64,000 nucleotides of DNA. Source: Anaeramoeba flamelloides (lineage: Eukaryota > Metamonada > Anaeramoebidae). A program made the position numbers and the translations under genes. The notes beneath the pieces are model-generated. The model worked only from the letters and a program-made list of their open reading frames with translations, was not told the origin of the DNA and made no database searches. The stretch is taken from the NCBI GenBank assembly GCA_027625915.1, contig JANTQA010000076.1, positions 3,659,501 to 3,723,500 on the forward strand, written 5' to 3'. Shown one piece after another: positions 45,410 to 57,300 of this stretch (position 1 is its first letter; every line of letters begins with the position of its first letter).

Positions 45410-45870
45410 TTATAGGACTGTTATTTGATAATTATATATTTCCAATCCATATGTTAATTGGATAAATATAAAAGATTTTAATAGTATAATTTTCAAATTA
45501 TTTGTTAATAAGTTCTTATTAAATAATTTTTTGAAATTAGAATAAGTTTCTTTGTACCTTTTCAGATTATATACTAAATGTAAATTTTTATTCAAGTAAA
45601 TACCTAATCATTTAATCTTGATAAATTGTATGAAATTTCTGTTTTTTCTTTATTGTTTTTAATTCAAATTGAGTTATTATTTCCTATATTAAAATTCATT
45701 TTCCATTTATTTGATTTTCATTCCATTTGAAAAATAAAATTAAATCAGCAGCAAACATTTGACAATGAACTGGTTATTGGTATTATTTTTCATAAAAGAA
45801 AATCTGAAATAAGGGCCAATATTGGAAATGATAATCGATCCAATAATTTTTTATTTCTCTTCAATTCCAT
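45410..45870 (-). pseudogene. LINE reverse-transcriptase relic (polymerase core)
   Basis: Minus-strand translation gives FAADLILFFKWNENQ, a decayed form of the YxDD catalytic box (the second position pair altered), then a LGIYLNKNL block and LKIILLKSFIFIQLTYGLEI, the thumb-region pattern of non-LTR reverse transcriptases. The same YGLEI motif occurs in the relic at 22.7 kb, so they are the same family. Stops and frameshifts are present. Confidence 0.7.
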
Positions 45871-46204
45871 TGACGTTTGGTAATTTAGTACAAAAGGATA
45901 TTAAATTATTAACCAATGAAAAGTTCAAAAAAGTACCATACAGCAAATAAGTGAAACAGTTCAATCAATTTACTCGTTTCCTCACTAAATTTTTCTCTTT
46001 TAAATTTTCGTGCAATAAATTTTTTCTGAAAATATCTTTTTAAAAACCACAAAGATTTCCAATTACAATTCTCTTTTAGTTTGTAAACTGCTACTTTGAT
46101 TGTTTCATCCTCATAATTAACCGAACAATTAATAATCTCAAGATTTCATCAAAAATAAATCCATTTTTTCTTATTTTTTTCTTTTCATAAAGAATAATAA
46201 ATCA

Positions 46205-47518
46205 ATGAGCATGATCTCTCAAGGCTCTGAACCAATTCTGATTATCAATTCCAGCCAATCACAGTACACGATCGGAAGTATAAGTTCATGTACATTAAAT
46301 TCTATTGAGTCGTGTATACAGGTCCTCAAAATAGACTCTGCATTTAATTTGAACAAAGAGATAATTGATCAAATTCTCTCCGTGGGGAAATACTATCAAT
46401 CTGTGAAACACAGTTCGTTTGAATTAATTTACAAAACGTTTACACATTATAAAAAGCATTTAAAGCTTAATTCCACAATGGTTTTTACACCCAAAAAGTT
46501 AAAAACGAGACTTCAAGAGGTAAGGAACGAAATGAAAAAAAACGACTTGGAGCGGATGGCAATTGTGATTACAAGGCCACCAGAAACAGTTTCTATCATT
46601 TTTTTGAATTCTGTTGTTGAGCAAGAATACGACACAAACACCGTCAGGGCTGTAATTTTTGATTCGCATCCTCGAAAGAATCACCGAGGAGCAGCGTTTC
46701 TATTATTTGAGACTGACAAATCTGCTATCCGGTATTTAAACAAGCTCTTCCCACCTGTGAATCTACCCGACATAGGGTTAATGCAAACGGAAATGTTAAA
46801 TTCAATCGAAGCCAATTGTTTAAGCCTCAACAAGAAATCGCAGGGTTTGGAATCGATCAAACTCGATTTGCAATTGTTCAAATCGGAAATTCGAAACGCT
46901 GGATTTTCTCTTACAATTGAAGACTTGAATCAACAAGCTAAAAGCAAATTACCCCCAATTGCGCTCGAGTGGGTTATAGGTCTCGAAAAAGAAAACCAAT
47001 TCTTGATAAAACAATTTGTGGAAATAAAAAAAAAATTGAAACAAAAAGATCAAGATTATCGAAAATTAAAGGACGAATTAGGCTTGTACCATCAACTAAA
47101 CAAAGAAAAGGATTCGGTAATTGAACAATTGTGTAAACAGAATCTGTCTTTAATGAAACAGAAAAAAAAAATGAAAGGAAACAGAATAGAAATAGAAAAC
47201 GAAAATGAGAGTTCATTCACAAGCAGTGGAAGTGGAAGTGAAATTGAGAGTGAAAGCGGAAGCAGAGGTGGGAGCGAGAGCCAGAGTGGGAGTGAAAGCC
47301 AGAGTGAAAGCGAGAGTGGGAGTGGGAGTGGGAGCCGGAGTGAAAGTGAAAGTGAAAGTGAAAGCGGAAGCGGAAGTAGTAATGGTTTAGATAAGAGTAT
47401 TAAAAAAAAATCTAAAAATGGAAAAAATTCAAAAAAAATTAAATCTACCAAGCAGAAAAAGAAAAGGAGAAAGAAAAATAAACACAAAAAAATTGATACA
47501 GCCATTTCAAAAAAGTGA
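46205..47518 (+). CDS. Candidate papain-fold cysteine peptidase with coiled coil and Ser/Glu-rich tail
   Basis: I do not recognise this 437-residue protein by name. The N-terminal 200 residues have the order of a papain-like enzyme: SSCTLNSIES with Cys29 at the start of a helix, a beta strand MAIVITRPPETVSIIF, then VIFDSHPR with Asp153 and His155, then GAAFLLFET and a YLNKLFP helix. A Cys followed 120-130 residues later by D-x-H is the layout of several deubiquitinating peptidases, so that activity is a reasonable hypothesis, not a demonstrated one. Residues about 258-325 look like a coiled coil rich in Lys, Glu and Gln. About 337-394 is a Ser/Gly/Glu repeat (GSGSESESE-like), a likely phosphorylation-rich linker. 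The C terminus is strongly Lys-rich and may be a nuclear or nucleolar signal. Single exon. A Pumilio-type element TGTAAATA overlaps the poly(A) signal at 47626. Confidence 0.6.
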   Translation: MSMISQGSEPILIINSSQSQYTIGSISSCTLNSIESCIQVLKIDSAFNLNKEIIDQILSVGKYYQSVKHSSFELIYKTFTHYKKHLKLNSTMVFTPKKLKTRLQEVRNEMKKNDLERMAIVITRPPETVSIIFLNSVVEQEYDTNTVRAVIFDSHPRKNHRGAAFLLFETDKSAIRYLNKLFPPVNLPDIGLMQTEMLNSIEANCLSLNKKSQGLESIKLDLQLFKSEIRNAGFSLTIEDLNQQAKSKLPPIALEWVIGLEKENQFLIKQFVEIKKKLKQKDQDYRKLKDELGLYHQLNKEKDSVIEQLCKQNLSLMKQKKKMKGNRIEIENENESSFTSSGSGSEIESESGSRGGSESQSGSESQSESESGSGSGSRSESESESESGSGSSNGLDKSIKKKSKNGKNSKKIKSTKQKKKRRKKNKHKKIDTAISKK

Positions 47519-50250
47519 GGAATAAAATTTTTCAAAGGCATTGCTCAAACTGTTTGATTCACTCTTTTTTAAACAATCTGAGAAACACTTTTAAAAACTT
47601 TTTTTACTCATTTTTTTCAAATTGTTGTAAATAAAGAATTTTGGATTTTCAATTTTAAAATGTTCTTGAATGATTGTTTTTTATTTTTTTTTAAAAAGTT
47701 CGTTGTTTTAAGAATTATCAGTATTTTATGTTCTCTGGGCGTTAAAAGACAAAATATTAGTCAAGAGAATTCATATAAAAACCTATTGATTTTATTATTA
47801 TTGAGAAGAGATTATTCAACAAAATTATCCCCTTATTTGCCGTTAGATTTTGTTTAAGTTTTCCAGAAATTAAAAGTATTGAGTTAAATCAAAGATTTTA
47901 CGTAATTCTTTCAAATTCTGGAAAACCTGGCACTATAGTACTCTACGGCACTTGGCGGTACTTCCGTTAGGATTTTTTTTTAATTTGAGGAATAAAATGA
48001 AAATTTATTAAATTTTCATTCTATTTCTCAAATTTATAAAAAAAAATGCACATAGATTTTCAGGAATTTAAAAAAATTGAGTAAAATACAAGATTTTTCT
48101 ATATTCTTTTGAATTCTGGAAAAGAGTTGTTAATTTTTCTTGAATTTTCTGTTAATTTTGAAAATCAATAGATTTTCGTTAGGTTTATTTCTAAAGTAAA
48201 AAAAAACCTAGAACACTTTGGTAATAAAGCAAAAACGTAACGAAAATCAATTTATTTTCCAAATAAAATAGAAAACCTCAAAAAAACCTAGAACACTTAA
48301 CAAATAAAATAAAAAACCTCAAGAAAACCACAGTTAGGTTTATTTCTTAAATTAAAAAAACCTGGCAACTATTGTACACTACGGCACTTCCCAAAACCCT
48401 CTATATTTATTTAGGGTTTTTTATCATAGTTCTAATGAAGACAAGATCATCACTCATAGAAATTTAGAAAAGAAAATTAAATTCTTAAATTTTAATCAAC
48501 ATTGTACTAAAATTGACAATAAGGAATTTTTATCTGGCCCTTCTCTACCCCCCCCCCCAAATTAACACTAAAAAAATATTTTTTTTTTTCAAAACTAATC
48601 TTTTTTTGGTGAATTCCGCCTTGCTAAAACAAATTCTTCAACGATCGATTAAAAGAATTTTTTCAAAAATTGTGTTTTTTTAATATAACTATTTGAAATT
48701 TAATTAAAAGTGGACTTTTGATCACAAAATTGATTGGCTTAATAAAATGAAACCAATATTTTAAATTTCGATCAAGTATAAATAAAACACTTTTTTCTCA
48801 AAATCACGTTTTGGTGTTTCAATGATTATTTGACCATGATAAGTGCCATCTAGATCATTTAAAGAAAAAATACTTTCAAAAAGAGAACCAAATAATTTAT
48901 GATTGGATTTCTGAACTTCTTAGGTGTTTAAATCTAATAATGGAAATCATTTCAAAAAATCACCGTCAATAAACTAAAATAATAAAGTTTTGTCTCCATA
49001 CTACGTCTTTTTCAAAAGAAAAGGTCAAAATCCCAAAAGTTTTGATATTTTGTATCTATTCACAATCTGAAATTGGGGAATTATTTTATTACCCCTCGCT
49101 GTTTAAATTTCAATAATTTTCATTTTTTATTTTAATTTTAACAATTGAGTAGATTACTTAAAATAATAACTTCAATGGCAACACACTTTTTTATTACTTT
49201 TTTTACATCTTTTTGAGTATTTTTTTTTACTTTTTGTTATATTTTTCACACCTTTTGACTGACTCTGTTTATTAGAATTTCTGATCCAATTGTCAAAAAA
49301 ATTCGAAATAAAAACTCTTAGAAAAAATGTTTATTTGTGTCTAAAAAACTTTTTTTTAAAGATAAACTAGCTTTTTTAATTTTTTTATATTCCATAAGTA
49401 AAAGAGAAGACTTAATAAAAAGGTTGAATTAAAAATCGATATATAATCATGTACCAAATAAGTTGAATATTTAGATCCAAAACTAATATTTTTTTCTTTG
49501 TTTCAAAATGAAATCACAGAAATTTTCAAATAACAATTTAATTTATTCAATAGTCAGGCTCAAAGTAGTGAAATCAAAACACCTAGGTAAGGTAACTTTC
49601 TACAATTAAAAAGAAAGTCTTAAGGACTACTTTCCCACCCTTGAGGGGGTTGACTAATTGTGTTATTTCACTTTTGCTTCTCACAAAAAATTTTCATTCG
49701 GAAGAAATTGGACATAAAAAAAATAAAACCTTTTTTGCCATCTTTACCTTTTCACTGCAAACTTTTTTTCTTTCTTTTTCAAATGAAAAGGAAAATTGAA
49801 AATAACAAAAAAAATAATTGATAAAAAATGGCTTTTTGGGATTTTCAATTACAAATTCAAATTTGAGAACATTTCAAACTTGTCAAAGTAAATGTAAAAA
49901 ATATGGAGAACAGCCCGAGGAATTGCTGTGGGTTCAGAAAGTTGAAATGGATATTCTAAAATATTACAATCAAATTTTGGCATGATCTAACAAGGTAAAA
50001 ATTGTGAAAATTGTGAAAATTTCACATTTTTTCTAAAAGAAATTCTCCTTGGACAAATATTACTTGGATTACAAAACTCTTTTAAGGGTGTTTTTATCCA
50101 TTACTTCACCGTTTTCGCCTCAAAACTTCGTCATTAAAGTTGAAACAAACACTTTTTAAAATTTCTTCGAATGAAAAAAAAAATTTTTTATTATTTTTGT
50201 TAAAGTTCTTAAGAATGGGTGTATTAAGAAAGAAATAGCACTTGATCAAT
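47519..50250. other. Intergenic region with palindrome array P7
   Basis: P7 occupies 47800-48395. The rest, about 48.4-50.25 kb, shows an oligo-C run at 48549-48559 and a hairpin-prone ACCCTTGAGGGGGTT at about 49637-49653 but no gene. The 65-codon frame at 47660-47857 runs into P7 and is not a gene. Confidence 0.55.
47800..48395. repeat. P-family palindrome array P7
   Basis: The left head (GAGATTATTCAACAAAATTA) matches P2's head. M1 hairpins lie at 47857-47928 and 48057-48126, M2-type hairpins at about 47970-48035 and 48180-48355, and M3 arms among them. Linkers such as CTACGGCACTTGGCGGTACT separate the modules. It ends TACACTACGGCACTTCCC. Confidence 0.75.
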
Positions 50251-50911
50251 TTACTTTTTTTCCTTCATTAATCTTTTAATTTCTGCTCCAAGAATTGCTT
50301 TTCTCTATAGGATTTGTAATTAAGTTGTAGTTATAAAGGCATAAAAAAAACAAAAAAAAAATTAAAGCAAACAAAAAATTAATAAAAACAAAAAATTAAA
50401 AAAAAAAAGTAAAAAAAAAAAAAAAAAGTAAAAAAGAACAAACCTTAGATTTAGCAAAGCCAAGTTTGAAACGATCAAAGTCTGTCATTTTAGATCTCAT
50501 GTCTTTTAATTTTAATTTTTTAGCAAGTGAGGTTTTACTCCATTGTTCTTCAATCTTTTCTTCTTTGAATTTCTTTTCAACAGCATCAAGTTTAGCACCT
50601 CTTTTGATATCGATTTTGAAATTGGTTAAAGAGACCCATTTTAAAGAAATGACATGTCTTGGGATTCCATTTACAGTTGAAGGGCCATCAATTAAAACCT
50701 TTTTTTTTTTTTTTCGAATGGAAATAAAACATACAAGCACAAAAAGATTTAATTAATTCCAAAATAAGATTGAGGAATACAAAAAGAAAAAAAGATTAAT
50801 TACTCTGTTTTGATCTAAAATATCGACAATAACTGCAATTTTGTCAGCATATTTTCCAAATGTAATGAGAACAATTCTTCCAGCTTCTACAAATCTTCCA
50901 AAAAAAGACAT
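50251..50911 (-). CDS. RPL14: Large-subunit ribosomal protein eL14 (three exons)
   Basis: Structural protein of the cytosolic 60S subunit. Minus-strand exons are 50911-50804, 50698-50444 and 50304-50251, 138 residues in all, with introns of 105 and 139 nt and GT/AG ends. Exon 1 encodes the KOW-like barrel (MSFFGRFVEAGRIV to DILDQNR), exon 2 continues VLIDGPSTVNG and ends near MTDFDRFK, the family's signature helix, and exon 3 adds RKAILGAEIKRLMKEKK. The junction DQNR/VLIDGP matches other eukaryotes residue for residue. The Lys/Ala-rich C-terminal extension of animal proteins is absent. It is head-to-head with uL23, 531 nt between start codons. Confidence 0.93.
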
Positions 50912-51442
50912 TTTATGTAAATTATTAATCAAATAAAAGTAATAAAAAAAATGATTTCTGAAGAATTCAATTTTTGGTTGATTTTCTGTGAAATATTCAC
51001 CAATTATGCAATTAGGTTTTCGTTTTTTCCTGAAAATTGTCTCTGGCTGCTAATATGTTTCAACAATACTAAGACAAAAAAAAAATAACAATTAATAAGA
51101 AACAAGTTGGTTGTGAGCTATTTCTGAAATTCAAGGATAAAAATAACATACCAATAAATCTTTTTCTTTGAACAAACTTTGAGTCTTTTCAACCTTTCAA
51201 ACCAATTACAAACATTTCCCAACAATTTTATTGGGAAAAGGGTAGTGAAAATTCGGAAAAGATTCATTTGTGGCCTTATGGATTGTTGTTTTACTAAACA
51301 ATACAATTAATTATTTTTTTGTATTTACTTCTTCAATATAGGTAATAATTGTTTTTTCTTTTTTTTTCTTTCTTTTTTTTTTTTTTTTTTGGTTTGTTAA
51401 TAAAAAATTTGCTTTTTTTAAAAACAAAAGATTTTTTTTTTC
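50912..51442. promoter_or_regulatory. Divergent promoter region of eL14 and uL23
   Basis: The 531-nt space between two divergently transcribed ribosomal-protein genes must contain both promoters. The most distinctive feature is a perfect 8-bp inverted repeat, TTTCCCAA at 51215-51222 and TTGGGAAA at 51231-51238, near the centre. T-rich tracts precede the uL23 start. No TATA element can be singled out in such AT-rich DNA. Confidence 0.5.
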
Positions 51443-52077
51443 ATGAGCAACAAAGCAAAACAAAACAAAAGCCAAGTCAAAAAAGGAGGAAACCAAAAGG
51501 CTCAAAAAACCTCACGTGTTGTCAAGAGAGGAAAATATAAACACGTTCGAAAAATCAAAACAGGAATTAGATTCCGAAGACCAAACACAATGAAACTTGC
51601 CAAAAACCCAGAATACCCAAGAAAGGCACAATCCCGTTTACCAAGATTGGATCACTATTCCATTTTAAAATTCCCTCATAACACCGAATCTACAATGAAA
51701 CAAATCGAAGATCACAATACCTTAGTTTTTATTGTTGACATTAGAGCTAACAAATATCAAATCTCAGACGCAGTCAAAAAAATGTACAACGTTACACCAA
51801 TCAAAGTTAACACGCTCATTAGGTAATTTATTTTTTCTTCTTGTTTTTTTTTTTTTTTTTTTTTTTAATTCAAGATGCAAAGTGGGTTCAAATTTTATGA
51901 TTGAAATTACTTTTTTTTTTTTTTTTTTTTTCTTATCTTTTACGATCTTTATCTTTTTTACAACCTAATTTATATTATATTTTGATCCTTTATAGACCTG
52001 ATGGAAACAAAAAAGCTTTTGTTAGATTATCTAAGAATGATGATGCAATGGAAATTGCAGATAAGATTGGTTTCTAA
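51443..52077 (+). CDS. RPL23A: Large-subunit ribosomal protein uL23 (L23a type), two exons
   Basis: Cytosolic 60S protein at the polypeptide exit tunnel, where signal recognition particle and chaperones dock. Exons 51443-51822 and 51996-52077 give 153 residues; the 173-nt intron splits an Arg codon (AG/A) between NTLI and [11 protein letters not shown], both typical of L23a. A basic N-terminal extension is followed by [10 protein letters not shown] and [12 protein letters not shown], then [11 protein letters not shown], all hallmark segments. The protein ends EIADKIGF, close to the usual C terminus. The reading frame running through the intron is an artefact of T-runs. Confidence 0.95.
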
Positions 52078-54366
52078 GAACTTTATTATTTTATTACAAT
52101 CACCTTCGATTTTTGTTCGAATTAACCGAGACCTTTCAAGAAGAATTACAACAACCATATTATATAAAAAACAATATAAACCAAAACAAAGAACAATTAA
52201 TAAAGACAGAATCTTATCAAATTTTATTTTATGTTGTTTGGTTAATCCTTATTTCATTCTTTTTTTTTTTTTTTAAAAAGAAAATTAAACATTTAATTAA
52301 TTTTTTGGTCCATTAAAAACAGAAATAACTTAAAAAAAGATCAATTCGAAGAAACAATATTGAAATAGAATTTAAAACAGTTCTAAGAATAAAAATTAAT
52401 GTCAAATACATTTGCTTTTCGGATTAGAAAACGAAAATTAATGGCACAAAATTTAAGAATCAATTGAGTTTTTTTAATTTTATAGTGATAAAAAATTTTT
52501 TTCTGGCTTTGTAATATCTTTTCAAATTCTAATTATAATCCCTGAAAAAAATTTATAATTTTTGAGTTAGACAACATTTTTTGGGTGTTTTATAAATTTA
52601 ATTTGATGAGTAAATTTGAAATAATATTCATTTTAAAGCCCTAGTCCCAGTATAAAAGCAAAAAATTTTCTTTTTTTTTAGGTTATTTTTTTTCAATCTC
52701 CTTTTTCAAAAACCCCATGAACAAAAGGATGTCTGAAATTTCAAAATGATTACTATTCAAACCTAGTCAAATACTTGGTTCAAAACTAGAACTTCAATTT
52801 ATTCCAAAAATGTTAATTAAAAAAAAATGACAAAAAAAATGGCCATTTTTTTGCTTTTAAACTAGTACTAAGGCTTTAAAGACTTTTTTGGATATATACC
52901 AAGAATATTCCAAGATGTTTGAATATTTTAATGCACTTTCATTTTTTTAAATTTTGCTATAACCTAGATAATCTCACTTTTAAAATATCAACAATTAGAG
53001 AAATTTAAAATAAAATTTATTATAAACAGATAATTTTTTTTTTTTTCAATAAACCAAATGTATTAATTTTTTTTAAAAAAAGTCTAAATAAAGAAAAAGG
53101 TATATTATTTAGGGGAATATTTAATTGTTTAAACCCTTCAATAGATTGTTTAAAAAATATAGCTTTAAAAACGTGTATAATGATATCAGAACGTTGGTTT
53201 TTTTTTTTTTTTTCTTGATTGTCTATTTTAATCCTTTCCTCAATATATTTAAACTACATTACCATAATTTGGATCTACTCAAAATCAAAAATACCAAAAA
53301 ACCCTCAACTTTATTAATATTATTTTTATTACTATTATTATAATTATGGTTATTATAGGGCGGGAGTTAAACTCTATTTTTATTCTTATTAATGAAGTAT
53401 TTTAAAAATTGGATATTCTATTAAAGACTTTGAAATATATTTATTATTAATAAGTTACAATAAACAGAATAAATTCCCTTTTTAATAATATTTAGAATTG
53501 TAGTATTTTATTTTTTATTCAATCTTTCACAAATCGGATTTCCTAATATTGAGAAGAAGAATCCATAAAGGTAAAATGTCAAGTGATTAATTTTTTATAC
53601 TATATAATTGTACACAGGAATATGAGAAGCTTGAAAAAAAAAAAAAAAATCAAAGGCAATAAAATATCAAAGGGCATATGCAAAAGAAAACAAAAAAAAA
53701 AAAAAAGTAAATACAACAATTAAACAACTGCATCCCAAATCAACCCCCATGACCAATTATTAAATTAACCACAAGAACCTTGACTGTGATTTTCAGTTTT
53801 CTTAATAAATAATAACATTGTTTTTTTTTTTTTTTTGCTTTTTAACAATTACTTCTTATAAACCCCTTATGATTTCTTTTTTTTTTTCATTTTTGCTTTT
53901 TCCTTTTTAAACAGAAAAATAATTTTGGTTTTCCCTTCCTCATAAATAAAAGTTAAATCCATGTTTTTAAAGACCAAGAAATTGATTAATCAAAATAGAA
54001 GATACATTTGAAAGAGATTACGATACCACAATGTAAATTTTTATACCCTAGTATTTTAATCCAATCTTAAACCCATAGATCCATGCATTTTGATGTTATA
54101 TATCTAGAATTAATGTATTTTTTGAGAAAGAAAAAGAAAATAAAATTCATATTTGTTATTTTTGATTTATTTTTAAGAAGTAATTTTAATTTTTTTCTCA
54201 GATATCTAAATTTTTTATTTTAAAATATTAAAAAACAAAAAATATATAAATTCCAATTCCAATAAATAAGTATATTGGTATATTTTTATATTAGTAATTA
54301 TGTATGTATATAGGGAGTATAGGTGTTTAAATATCTACGGCAATATATATATATATATATAAATAT
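52078..54366. other. Intergenic region between uL23 and Pumilio
   Basis: Contains MITE D copy 2 (52634-52878). The two converging genes flank it, so both 3' untranslated regions must lie here. An (AT)n run at 54342-54360 lies immediately after the Pumilio stop codon. Small T-rich frames (52001-52316, 53125-53343) are not protein-like. Confidence 0.6.
52634..52878 (-). mobile_element. TA-ended MITE family D, copy 2
   Basis: 245 bp with inverted ends TAAAGCCCTAGTCCCAGTAT and CTAGTACTAAGGCTTTA. The reverse complement aligns with 38239-38479 from end to end with scattered differences. Confidence 0.75.
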
Positions 54367-57300
54367 TTAAAGATAAAATCCTAATGAATTTAATTTTTTC
54401 AAAATATGCTTTCCATAAGATAGATTTTTCCATTCTTCAAAGCGATTTAATAAATAATTTAAAACGGGGTTTGTTTGGTAATTATTATGTAATTCTATTA
54501 ATCTTTGTATTACATAATTGCCAAAACGATCATTGATTAAGATTTTTAAGATTTTAAAATTATTTGCAATTAATAAATTGGTGACAATATTATGTTCTTC
54601 TGATGTTCCAAAGAGTATACATTTTTCAACAACATTTGAAGCAAATTTATGAGTTGAAAATTCAAGAAATCTAAAATTGACTAAATTAAAAATAGGGATT
54701 TTTTTTTCGTCACCACAAAATTCCAATAAATTTTGCACAATATAATTTCCATATTGATTCATAATTAAATTAGGAAAACTTCCAAGTAATTTATCAACAA
54801 TGGCTCCAAAATATTCTCCCCGATAATGCTTTAGCAATTGTTGAATGGCTCGGCATCCAAATCCATGAACAGATAACTGAACAATATGATCAACTAAATT
54901 TAAAACAATTTTTGAACGGAGTTCGTCAGTTAAGCATTCTAAGCATTTTTGAATAACATGATTTCCATTTTGATCCTTAACCAATGACAAACTTTTTTCA
55001 TAAATTTCATTCACCATACTCACTTTGTCTTCATATTTTGCCACTTCAAATGCCTTTTGAACAACTCTGCATGCGTAAATATCAATTGAGAGTTGATAAA
55101 CATTGCCTTTGATTATATTTATAATTTCTTCAATATGTTCAGGTAATCCTATTGTTTTGGATTTTTTGTTATTATAAAAGTATATTTGAAGATTGTGGTT
55201 ATTATAATTATTTTATATTAATAAGAAATCATTAAATTATTGGCGATGAAAAAGAAAAATAGAAAATAAAAGAAAAAGAAAAACAGAATTCTCTGTTCTG
55301 GTTCTTTTTCGGATAATTTCATATTTTAACTTTAGGTTTATTATATATTATTTTTTTTTTTGTAACAATTAAAAAATTGCTACATTAGAATTTATGAGAA
55401 TTTTTAATTTAGAGAAGATATTTTTTGAAAATTAACATATCCATTTAGTAATGTCATTCTTTACAGGATTGACGCATTTTGGAAAAAATTATTTTTCTCA
55501 CTATTTTTAAAAATATCACCACATATCAACTGACATAACGACAGTTAATCAAGTTGATGAATCAGGACAATGATAAATAGTAGAAATAAAAAATGAAAAA
55601 AATTAATGTTTTTTTTCCAAGTTTCTTTTCGATAAATTGATTCGGGTTTTTTCAGAAAAATTAACATATTCAAAGCAGCCTTTGTGAAAACACGGATCAT
55701 ATTTGTCACACAATTATTGTAAACTTCCAATTCAAAATATGAAGATTTAAAAATGGATGAAATAGAAAAAATAGACTGAGAAAATATGGGAAAAGACGAG
55801 ATCAAGAAAAAACTTCATGAGAGTCATATTAAGTCAATACAAGACAAGGTAGAATCTTCATAGGAGAAGAAAACTGGAAATTAAAAAGATATCTTAAAAT
55901 TAATCAATTTAAAGTCAACTTTAGGGGGAACATAAGAAAAGAAGAAATCGAAAAAAAAAAAAAAAAATTCATGAAATCATAGCAAATCTATTAATATTAA
56001 ATACATACCAAAAAAAAGAAAAAGAAAAACTGAAAAATAAAAAGATAGCTTAAAATTCACCAATTTAGAGACAAATTTAGAGAAAAACAAAACCATACTT
56101 AAACTTGGAACCCAACAGCAACTATATTAAAACAAAAATATTTTACAAATGATTTTAAATAGACACACATACAAATGGGTAAAATTGAGTAGATTCCGAA
56201 ATATGCCCATGTCAGTGAAAAAAAAAATGATGATGTCAATTGCCTTAGATTGGAATGTAAAAGATCTGAAAAAACCAGAAAACAATGTGAAAAAAGAACC
56301 TCAAGAAAATCAAAGATTTTAAGATTATGAATAATGAAGATATAGATGAATTGCTGAGAAAAATGAACATAAAAGAAATTTTTGACATTAACTGTTAGAA
56401 TATTTCCTAAACAATGTGACCCAACATACTTAAAGGAAAAAATATCTCTAAATCCAAATGATTTTGGATCATATAGTCAACACAAATACATCTCAATTCC
56501 AATAAATCTAAACATTTTTCTGATCTATTTTATAAATTCTTTATTTTTTTTCTTATTCTTCTCCTTTTTTCATACTCTCCATTTTTTAGCATCTTTGATT
56601 TTTTTATACATACACTCTTTATTTTATTTTTATTTTAGAAAACTAAATTAAGTTTAAAATGCTCCCAAATGACTTTTGACTGATATTTATCCACCCATTG
56701 GATTATAAGTTAGGGATTTAGTTACTTCAAAATTCACTCTTTGGCAAATTAACAATGTTTTAACACTTAATCCTTAACAATAAATCAAATTCAAAATTTT
56801 TAGCAGATAAATAATTCAATTTTTGAAAAAAAAAATCTTTGTTAATAACTTCTCGGAGAAATACCAAATTAGAACGAATCACTAATTGAAATGTTAAAAA
56901 TTATTTATAAATTACAATATCAGAATGTAATAAAAAAAATAGAACGAAAAAAGCTAATAGTGTATCAAAAATAAAGGAAAGAGCATACAAAAAAAAATGT
57001 ATTGGTGAATTTGTTAAAATTCCTATCAAGGATTATTGATTGAGCAAATGTTTAAATACTATCAAAAACTAATTTTATTTGAGTTCTTCAGTTTTGAACA
57101 AACTCAACTTTAACATAATATCAATTGTTGAAAAAAAAATTGATCGAACAAAACAAGACTACATAATTAGTAAAAATGAATCAAATATTTTTCAAAAAAC
57201 CAAAAAGATGAAATAATGATTTTCAAATATTTTAAAAATCAAAATTATTTCCAATTTGAATGAAATTGTATTATTAAGATTCTTTGAACTATTTTTAACT

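Larger units (their letters stand above)
41677..46204. other. Intergenic repeat-rich region between DnaJ and the papain-like candidate
   Basis: Contains a short tandem repeat directly after DnaJ, family B copies at 42194-42733 and 44028-44340, an (AT)n run at 43966-44022, MITE C copy 3 and a LINE relic. A 69-codon frame at 42762-42971 (His/Lys-rich start) has no recognisable family and is not called. Confidence 0.6.

Noticed and set aside
47092-47541. 149-codon minus-strand hydrophobic frame opposite the papain-like gene
   Set aside because: Antisense of the Ser/Glu repeat and Lys-rich tail; composition follows entirely from the sense strand.
49590-49690. Less AT-rich patch with a CCCTTGAGGGGG hairpin as a possible small RNA gene
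   Set aside because: The stem is very short and no conserved RNA motif or promoter box is visible.
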